A stretch of 64,000 nucleotides of DNA from contig JTDE01000099.1 of NCBI GenBank assembly GCA_014338405.1, positions 182,132-246,131 of the forward strand, read 5' to 3'. The notes beneath the pieces were generated by a model. It was not told the DNA's origin, searched no databases, and saw nothing but the letters and a program-made list of their open reading frames with translations. Both the position numbers and the translations under genes were made by a program. Below, in pieces: positions 43,401 to 55,400 of the stretch. The first letter of the stretch is position 1. The number at the start of each line of letters is the position of its first letter. The stretch is from Paragonimus skrjabini miyazakii (Eukaryota > Platyhelminthes > Trematoda > Plagiorchiida > Troglotrematidae).

Positions 43401-46400
43401 TGATATGAGGGAACGGGTGGGTAACACAGTACAAATGAGAAATTTCTGAGCACCCGGCGTGGTTCCGTAATTCAGCTAGTGAAGCAGTTGCTGCGCCTTT
43501 ACGTGTCATTCCTGCTGTTGGTTCAAATCCAATCAAAGTCCAAATTTTCCACAAGTGGATCTCTTTTAAGTTAACTAATGGCATAGTGGTCAAGACGGTT
43601 GTCTCGTGAACGCATGACCGACGTTGTGGTCCCGGTCACGGCAAGCATACGTAATACTGACGAGTTATAAAAAGAGCAAACCCCAAGTCTTATGCTTTTT
43701 TTTGAAGGGATCTGATTGAAAAGTTTATTGGAAACTGGCAGATATGTGACGGCCAACTTAAAATGTGACTTCTCAAACTCAGAAGCAATCTTTTCAAAAT
43801 CTGTTAACCATTCTGTTGAACATTCTGTAACATGACAGACCTAAAAATACTTTTCATTCACTGACTGCATCCGTCAGACACCAAGAGGTCTGCTCACATT
43901 ACTGAACTGTCGGCTGTCAACATCGCAACACTTTTAAGATTTGAGTAGTCTTCGGCTGACATGTATTCACAAGAGTTGGACGTTGACGAAAGGAAGAATG
44001 GGGATATGAGACTTACGCCATTTGCCAAGATGGAATACACAGGCCAGATGTGATTCTATGATACGAGTTGGTGGGTACATAGTACATGTTTTAAATTGCG
44101 GAATTGGAAAGTCGTAGGTAATTTTATTTGTAATACAGTGGCAAGTATGTTTCATAACCCTCATGCTGATCAACCTTATCAACAGAATCATGAATAGCAG
44201 CGCCACAACCGTCTAAAATAGCTCATTTTGAGAAACCCTTTTGTTGGCGAAACGTTCGTGGGAAAAAGTGTATGATACTTCCGCAGAGTTGCAATATGCT
44301 GAAAGAAGAGATATCCCAAGAACGAAAAAAAGATGTCGTGTTCTGAACTTTTGCGAGCCGTGTATTGCTTTTTCCAGCCTACTTGTGATCACATTTACGT
44401 CAAAGATCTCGCTGTCTCTGAATGCATGAATGTTGAATATGACAACAAAGCTGGCCATAAAACTATGGAGTTCGGAAACAACTAAAGAGATGTTGTTCTC
44501 AAATTTTCAAACAATATGCGTAACGACAATGTAGTGTGTACAGTGTACAGGAATACATAGTTGAAGTATGTGTAACAGTCATTCATGATGTGTATCACAC
44601 TGTCATCTCGAGTCCTAACAGGTTTTAGTCCAATCAGTGAGTTAAACATTTTCGTAGAAATCATACCGTCTAGAAGCAGTACTGTCTATGTATGATCAAT
44701 GTATTACAGGTAATCCTAGCCACTTGTGTGATATACTGGTAGTTTGAATGTTTTACCACTTCCTGAATTTGCTCATTCGCGATTCATATCGACCATCTCA
44801 CAGCGGAACACTGTGGATGCGACGAAAAGATCGAAGTAAACAATCACGTGGCTCCCCGGGCTACCTGTCCAATTTGATCTCTGCAACTGCAATCGCTCAC
44901 GTAATCCATTTATGAGATTTTAAATGCAATCTTACGGTACGATCGTCACAAACGGTGGTACTCATATCCGTACGTTCAAAAGAGGATGCATTGTCACTTC
45001 CGGTGTTTCCTGGTGCAAATCCGATTTCAAAGACATCATTGCATAGGTTTTCCTATATGGATGTCAACGCAACTCTCCATTAGACCTTCAATGTGATGTT
45101 ACCTAGAAACACATGATAGCATTTGTGTAAACTGCGGGATGGTTATATTAACGCATCTTTTTCGTACTGATGATGGAATAAGATCCAACAATGGGTTTAT
45201 TGTATGATATTCTGGTGGATCTTTTCACAGTTTTGCTTCTAATCCTTAAAAATAATAGAGGGTTTTATGATTGTTCACCAATACGACCTCCGATGAGTTT
45301 AGTTACTTGCACACAAGACTGAGTTTTGTACAAGGTACTCAGAAAAAGTACTTAAGCGGTCTGTAAGTTGTTTCCCGTTGTGAATTTGAAATCTACTATC
45401 TGCAGTAAGATATACTCGTAAAGAAGAAGCAAGATATTGTCATACGTAACTTATATGCTCACTGTCATTAACCAATTTTTGTTAACTGGGTCTAATTCAG
45501 TTATTCATTGTCTGCCTAACGCCTTGTTGGTTCAGCTAAATTTGGTTCACGTCAATTTGTCAATCTGCACCATTGTTGTCTATACAGTGAATGTCGATGG
45601 TGATGATAACATGTGGGTTCTGAAATCAATGCACATATTATTTGTAGTAGTAAAAAACCCATTTATGACTTTCACAGAGTGAGCACGAATGAACAAACAA
45701 AATTGCGTTTTCGAATGCAATCAATAGACTGGAATATCTGTCTTCCTCACTTTTTATTGGGTTATTGAACCGAAACACGTGACTTTTTCCCAGGATCACG
45801 CGAGCACCAGAAAACAGCTGCATTCGTTGGCTGATCAGACTTCCATTCACATAACATTCAGCGTTCTCACACGGTTGAAAATGAACTAGGCCTATGACAG
45901 CAGGTGAACAGAAAACAATTATTTAACTTTTTACATGGCTTTGGTAATATTACTGGAGCGATGAAAAATTTAGTTAGGCGAATACACAGATGTTGGTACT
46001 AAATAATCACTGACGGAGAATGTGTCTCTAACATTTACGTAGTCGGTAATTAGGCGTAAAACGTAAACAATAATGCAACGGAGTGAGTGCGTGAGGCTCT
46101 TTTGGTTTGTGAATAATTATGCTGCATTGATGTCCTGTATAAACTTACTTCATGGAGTTTCCTTTTTAACCAGATTCCAAATAAATATCATTGGCTCTGT
46201 TCTTCCGATAAAACTGATTAATTTAGTGAAGTGTTTGGGTACACCCATTATCGTGTTCGTCCAGGACTGTTACTGGAGTTTACATAATACAGACATGAGC
46301 ATGGAAATCTTAAACACAACGACATCTTCTGCGTATTGACTCCAGAGTTGTTTAGAACTTAAAACGAATTGTCTTTGAGCACATGAGACGGGTTTGAACC

Positions 46401-49400
46401 CGCTATATTTCGGAAATCTATACAACTTCCAAAAACCGCAAGTTGGGGCGGTGCATTATGCACATAAAGGATGACACCAATGTTGAAGAGCATTTTGTTT
46501 CAAATATTTAGTTACACTGGTCATCACTGATATCAATAATCTTTACTAGTTTGAGTAATAATCTCAACCGTAGCTGTTTTCTAATTACTCCAGGGCTGTA
46601 ACATTCTGAAAAGTTGGATGTGATTCAATACGTAGTAACCAGCAAAAAAATCATTTTGGTATACTAAGTTTGTATGCTCAACTGCTATCAATTATCTCAT
46701 TAATGGTGGATTCGATTAGTTCTTTGGAGCAATGTGACTGAATTTTATTCATCGGACAGAGAAGAACACAACGATAACAACACCTATCTGACTACATTAT
46801 TCTTAACGGAAGACACAGGTTACATTGATTTTGTGTTAAAAACCAATTTATGCAATAATACGCCATGAAATTTAGTGATAGTGCCCTAAAACGTTACTCA
46901 TTATTCGTAACGCTTAAGAATTGGAATAAAATAATTTTAGAAGGGTTCTGACTGGTTATGTAATATAAGAGGGCAAGAAATTAGACCTGTTACTTAGAGT
47001 CTCTGGTGGAATACACAAGATGCTTATATTCCATGTTGTAACATGTTGGTAGTGTCCCTAATTTGGTACTTCCTCAAAGGACAGTGATTCATCAGCTGGA
47101 TCTGCCTAGTATTGTCTATTTTAAAATGACTCAACTCAAAATCATCCGTGTTTGACATATGTAAAAAATGGACGTAAACGCTACTATCCGCTCATTTCTC
47201 CACATTGGTGGCTAGGTTGCTATTTTGTGGACATAATTCAGTATATGGTTGATTCAAAATAAACATTCCTGAAGGTTGATCTTACTATTTTCAATGTCTA
47301 CCCAACTAGCCAATAGTGCTCCTCAGTAATTAGTTCATCGACTTTCAATATTGACATCGTATGCTGTTATCAACGCTAGAAGTGTTATGTAAGACCCTCC
47401 GTCTCTTTCCTAGACTGCAGTAAAGCCTTGAGTTGCGTACCTGCGACAACATCCTGTCAATTGTTTCAAAACTACGAAGTGCAATCGCATGAAATCAGTC
47501 TAATAGGTAATTGCGTCACCAGCTCCACACTGTACACTTGGCCCAACAGCCTTCCAATTTGAATGGGAAAGCCGAAGTCAAACATTGATGACATGTGAGC
47601 TATATCATCCAAATCCACTGCCGTTTGTCGCCTTGTTTATGTGTGTTGACAGTTTTTTTCTATTTAACATACACGGTTATTCAGTGTGCATAGGAAATTT
47701 CTTTAAAGGCCATTCACATACCTTGATTGTTGAAAAATATACAGTGCTCTTTGAGAATGAACTCTCCACTGAGTCCGATTTCCACTGTACAGTCTGTATG
47801 TAGTTGACCAACTCTGTGAAAGTAGAGTTTAAAAATTACTGGTTTAATGAGACTCATAACTATTAAATGTACCCAATTGCAAATATAAACAAAATGGCTA
47901 GAGATGAGAAATATACGTTGACCAATGGAGAGTCACCACGTCTAAAAATGGTTACATAAGCCATATTTTGCAATCTAGTTGCTTGTATTTAGAAAAACCA
48001 CCGCTACAGTGCAGCCTTGACGTTCAACATGTGGCCAAAATATGAGCGCACTACACTCAACGAACCTCGGACGTCTCTAGACATCTACGGTGGCACCCAA
48101 CGTGAACACCTTCGGGGTTGGCGCGTTCATTCATTGAGTTTCCACCGATGGTACGATAAGCGGTCTAAGTTTCTTTGATTTTGCGGACTAGTATGTTGAG
48201 GACTGGGCAAACGTCACTCACCACCTAACCTCGTCTTTGCTGCCCTCCATTGTTTGAAGTGTGCAAGCATCAAATCCCAAACTGATCGGGTTGTTCACTA
48301 ACGTTTGACCAGCACAAAAGCGTTTATTGTGTTGTACTGTAGGGTGATCGAATTTCCTATTTGCTTTGCTTCACAGTGGCCAAGCAACATAAGATGAATG
48401 GTCATTCAGTGATCACCAGCTGTTCCGATAACTGAACACTAATAGAACGTGTCAAAATGTCAAACTCGCTTTGCCATATCTGACTGGAGAGAGATATTCA
48501 CAGCGGACCTAATCATCAGTCTCTAGGGACATTCAGACCAAGTCTTTGGTTGTTCAGGCGGATATTCTGTTGAAACGGGAATACAGCAGTGTGTATGTTC
48601 GCGCTTGTTCTCAAAACGCCAGATTAGATGATAAGCGTGCATATATCATCCTTCGAGATTATCTGCGTTATTAATGGCGGATAAATTTTTTTGAACTCCA
48701 TTTTATGTTCAAAAAAGGCTAGTTCATACATCTATACGAATTATCTTAAATATTCCAAAAGTTGCATTATATGCACAAAAATATTTTCACATTTCAACAA
48801 AGCAGAAACAAGGGAAAAACTAACAGATACTGTCATTTCTACACGGACTGTTTAGTGCCAAACAATAATAACGGGAAATACATTTATAAAGCGAACGGGA
48901 GGTGTTAGAGAAAATATAATATATTATGTTGTTGTTACTATATTATATAAATTATTATATAATGACTTAAAGCTTATGGATTGTGTTTCGTTACACGTAA
49001 TCCAGACTTGAAATGAATGAACACGACCACCTTAGAATAAAATTATACAGAGTGGAGTAAGATGAGGCACTTTGATACGCAAATGAAAGTCGAAATTTGT
49101 CCGAAGACCTTTGGCCAATGAGTACGTGGAGATTACAGAAGCTTGAAGATAAATTATGACAGAAAACGCAACTATTTTTTGCACTCAGTTAAGCAACTGA
49201 CTCTTGGTTCAATAAATAGAGAATTTTTTAAAATTCATGGATATAAAGTAAGGAGTTATTCTTCTGAAACGGTTTTGTAACTGTTTTATGTTATTCCCAT
49301 ATCAACACAGTGCCCATCAGTAGTCACTACCATTCACGTTTATATCTAAATTTCTTCTATGCGTTACGTTTTTACTGTAAGTAGTAGGGTTAGTGCAAAA

Positions 49401-52400
49401 TGTTTTTTCCACAACGATGACAGCCCAAAGACTGTTATCAAATAGCCCGCCTCGTACATTTTCCGTACAGTTCAATCTATGATACCGAGTCGACAACAAC
49501 TGGGGTTCAAAAACTGGATTTCATTATCTTTGAGTAGTGAAATCAAACAACGTGATGGAATGCACAGCAGCACTGTTGAACGTTGGATAAAATAACTCTG
49601 GAAATACTAAATATATTTACCAAAAATTGAATCCATCTGATTTGCTCGAATCGATAATTATTCATGTAGTAGAAATTAAGTTTGGATAAAGGATATATAA
49701 ATATGGTACAGTAAATGGTTCTATGGTCTCAGAAAGCTGTCAATAGAAGGGTTAAGGACAAATGAGAAAATGGTGGAACCCAGGCTGATATTGAAATTAT
49801 GAAAAGAATTGCACCAGAACTCAGTTTGATAGATCCATTGATGTTAATAATATCGCTCAGTTACGTAATGTTTTGAGATATTTTCTTCAACATAGAATCC
49901 GGTAAAGGACTTCTTGTTAATCAGTCTCAGGCTATCTCGACTTTTCTATACATCTTCAACACGACTGATGAGGACCTTAGAGAAAATCTAGTAAATGATT
50001 GTATCGACGGTATGGCTTCGAGTATTCCCTAAGGTGTTGAATTTGTCTTCTTGGTTCTTATTTACTTAGTGCATTGTATATTAAAGGATCTTGCTGCGGA
50101 ATGACTGGAGTAAAAATTACAGTAAGTCCTGAAACAAAAAACAATAATCATCTGCTTTTAAATGACCTTGAAAATTCATTTTTTCACAATGAAGTTAGGG
50201 TCATATGTGAATGTTGAAGCAAGGTAACTGTCACAATTAAGAGCGACGCTTTCAAATCCTAAAATGAAAAACAATATTCACATTTTTTCAAAAATATATA
50301 CACCTTGAGACTGAAGACTTTTGTGATGTTAGTTGGATGCTCAGTTTCCATTATCTCACAGCTATTTATAAAAGTCTATCTAAATATTTCATCACAAGGA
50401 AAGAGAAGTATTTTGAAAATAGGTAATATGATTTCAGAGCTGTACATGAAATATTTGCTCCAGTGCTTGGAAGAATTTATAGAAGCCGCAGATATTAACA
50501 GGATAACATTATGAACGCTTATTTGAGGTCACCGTAGACATTTTAATAACCGGTTTCTGACTTCTATTCTGGGTCATTCGAACTAGATGGAAAATCCCTT
50601 TGTCAATAACAACTTTGGGAAAAATACATGTCTTGAAAGGATTTTGATGAGCCGACAGGAGATCGTGCACTGAAAATGGACTTCTCAACAGTGTTATTTA
50701 GGAGTTCCAAGCCTGAACTGCAAAAGAAATACTCACGTCTTCCTTAAAACTCCATCGAGTTTTATTATCATACATGTCAACATACCTTTGTAGCATTGAT
50801 GTTTCAAAGCTACCAAGGGTAGAAACTGAAACTAGTTGTTGCTTGACACAAGAAGGTAAGCTGATGGGTTGCAGTTAATGAACCAAAACGATGGATAGAT
50901 TATGGTTGTGTAGAGATACAACTTAATTCATCCTGTTGAAAATGCACAAGTCTTCAAAATGTATTCATTTTTTATTAGCCGTGTATTTTGGAAATACTAT
51001 AGAACATATTCCTCACAAGGAAGATATTTATAGTTCATTCAACACGAAACTGTTAGAAAAATAAGCCAATCTTCTCTTAACATTGATGTTGTTGATCATC
51101 GTGTTGGGGGTGAATCAAGTTAACACTGTAAGTTTCATTTCCCGATGATCTCTACTATCGGATTTTTCAAAAAGGTGACTAGCAGCAGAATTAAACTGAG
51201 CGCCAGTCTGGACTTGAAATCGTTTGAGTGTAAGTTGTCAGCTGGAAGTGGTTTGCGACGCAAAAGATAACGATCAAACACGATCATAATAATATTCCGT
51301 AATCAAACCAGATTACTTGTAAGTAGCTTGTCATCCACCTAGCAAAACGTAGCACTGAGCGTGGGAGCCGCTGTGCACTTTATTTTGCCAGTTTATTCTT
51401 ATTGAAGCCCCTGAGTGTTGAAGCAGTGTGGTATGATCACTTCAAGCTGATCGTTATCAACAGAACACTGGAAGATAAGTCTAGCTCTCGACTGCTCTCA
51501 CCAAGCATTTCTGAACGGAGCTTGAAGTGCATCAAATGTAATTTACATAAAACACCATTAGGCTATTAGTTACAAAAAGCCAAAATGAAAATATTTGTCA
51601 TACACAAATCTCGGTATTGGCGAAAATTCACAGTATCTCACTTTGTGTTCGTGAAAGCCAAATGTGTTTTATTTGCTTACGTACCGATCGGGCGAGACGA
51701 CCAATGGCCAAGGCAGTTGAACAAATGAACGGACTGTTCTAACCACAAAGTGCTAGTTTACGTAATCGAATAGCGATGTAGTCGACAGTGACCAACGTTC
51801 GCAGGCGAACGAGTTTTGACCGATTCAGTGGAACCCTGTAGATAACTGTAAACTGTTGATCTTAACTGACCTGGTGATCACCGTCAGCCAGGTGAAATAC
51901 AATGGCTCTCGTGATTGATTTTTCTCTCATTTGTCCTGATCCACGCTGAATGAAGTTCTCCGATTTTTCTAAACGATTACCGAGTCATACGGCCCATGTA
52001 GTTTGCTGAATAATATCAAAAGAACGAGCGAATCACCACAGATGTGCTGTGGACCATCACTTTATCCTTCAGATTTAGAGTGGTCAACGGATATCTGGTG
52101 AATGAGATAATCTGTCTGACTGCAGTGGAAGTTCTCTCTAGAGAACTAGTAAGCCAGCGTGCTAGCCATTCAGCCAGTGTTCCCCTTCTATGGCAATCGC
52201 CGGAAAATTGATTATATATCAACTCCTTGGGTATTTATTAATACTTGAAGTTTTCTGGGCAGACATTCTCGTGTACAGTGCGGACTACAACTCACCTTTT
52301 AAAGCATACACCGATCGGGTTTTCCTGGCTGTGTCCACCAAACATTTAACCGGCTTTCATGCGCGTTTAACCCATCAAAACTGTCAAACCTATTGTACTG

Positions 52401-55400
52401 GCCTGATCAAGTATACTTACGATAGACAGAGCGTTTCAAACCTCTGTCAGTCATTCTATTCAGAGGGAAATCCAAAAAATGGAGTGTCATCTGACTCCAG
52501 TTCTGTGATCAGATTTATCAGCCAACGATAGCAGTTGCATGATTTTAAAATATCGGCTTTTTTGACAGTTAGATATACGATTGCAAACATACCAGCAACA
52601 TAACGTCGGTGGAAAACCATTTGATCTATGGCTATACTGAACACTCCTCCTTTCGGTTATGCAGCCTGACTGTATGAGGGTAGAAAACGTTATTTCAACC
52701 GTTTCGGTTGCTTTGGTCATCAGTCGTCTCACCTGATCGATACTTTGACAAAACACCGATTGGCTCTACGTACGTAAAAGTTAAATACTACAAGTGTTCG
52801 CCAATACAAAGCTTTGCGTTTGACCGTTCTTATTTTTATCCTGGTGTTTTACAGCTATACCAGCTTGATGTGATTTTATGGAAAACACGTTTGCTACAGT
52901 TGATGTGTTATGATTCAATGGGAATTTTCTACACTACCGCATATTAATTTTGATGGGTAACCTGCGTTTTCTTATTGAACGCACTGTACTGTAAGTAAGG
53001 TTATTCGGCCGGTCACATATTAAGTAGGATTTACGATTCGTGGCTCATAGATGTTTTATCTAACTCTGTACGCCTCACCTATTCAGTCGAGGTTGAAGTC
53101 GAGTGTGGGGGCGCATGGATACGCGGCTGACACTCAGAAAACAGTCGCATCAAATATACTAACAACAACATCGAGGTTGAGGTCAAGATTAAATAATGCA
53201 TCAAGGTACTTCATTGATTCTGCCACTTACATGTCTGATGATACGGTTATACTCTTGTAGTCAAAGTGCCCTGCACACCAGTCGTCTGCATGAATCCTAC
53301 ACCGTCTTCAGCCTAAGCAGGGGTTTGTGGTCTCTCCCAATATGGAAAGTGGTTGCTATCAGGTAGGTCCTCCAATTTCCTGATGCCCAGACGATAGCTA
53401 AGCGTTCTTTCTGCGTGATGAAATACTCTTTCGCTGCTGTTGCTAGTACTCGACTGACGTACTCAATTGTCCTCACTCGGATATCATTTGTATCAAGTGA
53501 TACAATGAATAATTCATTCGGTTTGGGGACCACCAGGTATCGTCGAATATTGGCGGCTTCGTGCCTGAGTTCGTCGAACGCCATCCCCAAGTCTTCGGTC
53601 CATACAAACTTCTTCTCCTTTCCCAGCAGTTGGAAGAGTGGATATGCTTTCTGGGAGAACTCCGGTGTACATTTTGAGTCGTTACCAACCGTTCTGATAA
53701 AAGACCTCAGTTGCCGCCTCACTTTTGGTGTTTAGAACTTCTTGATGGCTGTCAAATTCTCTGGCAGTGGTTGGATGTTTTCCGTTACCAACCGTGTGTC
53801 TCAAGCAAACGACTGAACTGTGGTCGGTTTGGCATTTCTCATTACACAATTTTGGGTCGCCTGCGTCGAATTGTTGTAATACTGATCGCAATCTTTCTGG
53901 GCGTTTCGACACCGTATTGAGGAATATAACGATGTCGTCTTCATATACAGTTACTCCTTCCATACTATCCAGGATGTGAAGCAACAGACGTCTGAAAGTA
54001 GCTGGAGCGTTTCATAGACCGAACAGTATCCAAAGGAATTCATACTGCTGTTCGTTTACACGAAGGGCGGTTTTCGCTCTGTCTCTCTGCGCCATTAGTA
54101 GTTGCCAGTAACTGGAACACAAATCTATGAAGAACATTACTTTGGCTTCATGCATGTGTGCAAATATTTGTTCTAGCTGAAGTAACGGGAACGCATTTTT
54201 TGTTGTCACTCGGTTCATCTCTTCGAAATCGACACAAAATTGGTAGGTTTCATCCGATTTCTAAGGACAGGTGACGAAAATGACCCGCTTGTCCGTCGAA
54301 CGATTCTCTTCTCCAATATCTTCAGCTACCTCTCCAGTTCTGTAGTGAATCTGAACGGTATCCTCCGATATATCGATCCGAATTCCGCTCCTGGCTGCAG
54401 GTCTATCGAATGTTCCATCCATGTACGGATTCCGTACTCGTCATCAACATTAGTAAATAAATAAGCGAATTCATCAACAAACTGCCTGACTGCTGGAAAC
54501 AGGCATTCTGGTAGAGATTTCGCAGCGACCCTATCCATTCGACATTGCTCTTTCGTTTGTTTGCGGTAGAATTTCACGGCATCACCGTCAACACGCAACT
54601 CACTGTTCCAGGTCTACACTTGCCTTTAGACTACGCAACAGATCAGTATCTATGACCGTTTCCATCACGTTGTCAACCATCAACATTGTGTGTTGTAGCC
54701 AGGCACCACTTACCTAAATGTGAACATTCTGAGTCCCCGTTACTTTTAACGCCACCTCTCTGAACGCAACTCCATTCCATTTACTGGGCATGGCGGGAAG
54801 TCTTCGCACTTTGGTTGTAGTTGAAGCCCTCGTCTCTATCAGCACTTTTACCTCTGGAACGTCCTCATGATGACCCGTTACCACCGAAAAACAAAAACAA
54901 AAACGCCCATTAGGATAATAACGCGCAAATTGTTTCACTTCATTACAAACAAAGCAGTGATTAGTATGCATTCGCCCACATGCCCGTCCAATTTGTGGTC
55001 TTGTTGGTTTCACATTTGTCTTCAAACCTTCCACTGTTTCGTCAGTTGCCCCACTTTCTCCTCCAGTTCCCTGACTTCTAGCCGTCTGATTTCCGTCCTT
55101 ACAGTTAGGCGCTGTGTAATCCCGAGCAGCCGTTCAATGTCTGTGATTCCACAAGATTCGGCTATCCCCGGTTTCTCCCGCAATTCCGGCAGCAAGCTCC
55201 GAATAAACCACCCCCACACTAATCCTTTCTTCATTTTATCGTCCACTTCCAGCAGACCCAGTCAATTGTTGGTAGGAAACCACAGAAACGGTTCATTGTC
55301 AGCTGCTGGTCTTGCTCCTAAATAAATCCCTGAATCAGTGCCGCCCGTGTTTCACGATACGAGGTTGCATCGTTTGTCTGTTTACTCAAGACATAGATCG

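Larger units (their letters stand above)
35730..44935 (-). other. Kinesin intron, about 9.2 kb
   Basis: Holds the inverted family A pair (36.3-36.7 kb), a family A copy (42.8 kb) and a B-A composite (43.5-43.8 kb). The flanking exons disagree in phase, so an unrecognised exon may lie here; see 40555-40722. Confidence 0.65.

Noticed and set aside
45040..45060. Earlier acceptor for the linker exon (after ccatatag)
   Set aside because: In the phase left by the FHA exon it runs into TGA after a few codons; the acceptor before 45009 keeps frame.
46389..46405. Palindrome-like gggtttgaacccgc as a regulatory site
   Set aside because: Short, B-box-like by chance, with no A box or repeat body nearby.
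54867..55325. 152-codon plus frame
   Set aside because: Shadow of the minus-strand gag and protease remnant.
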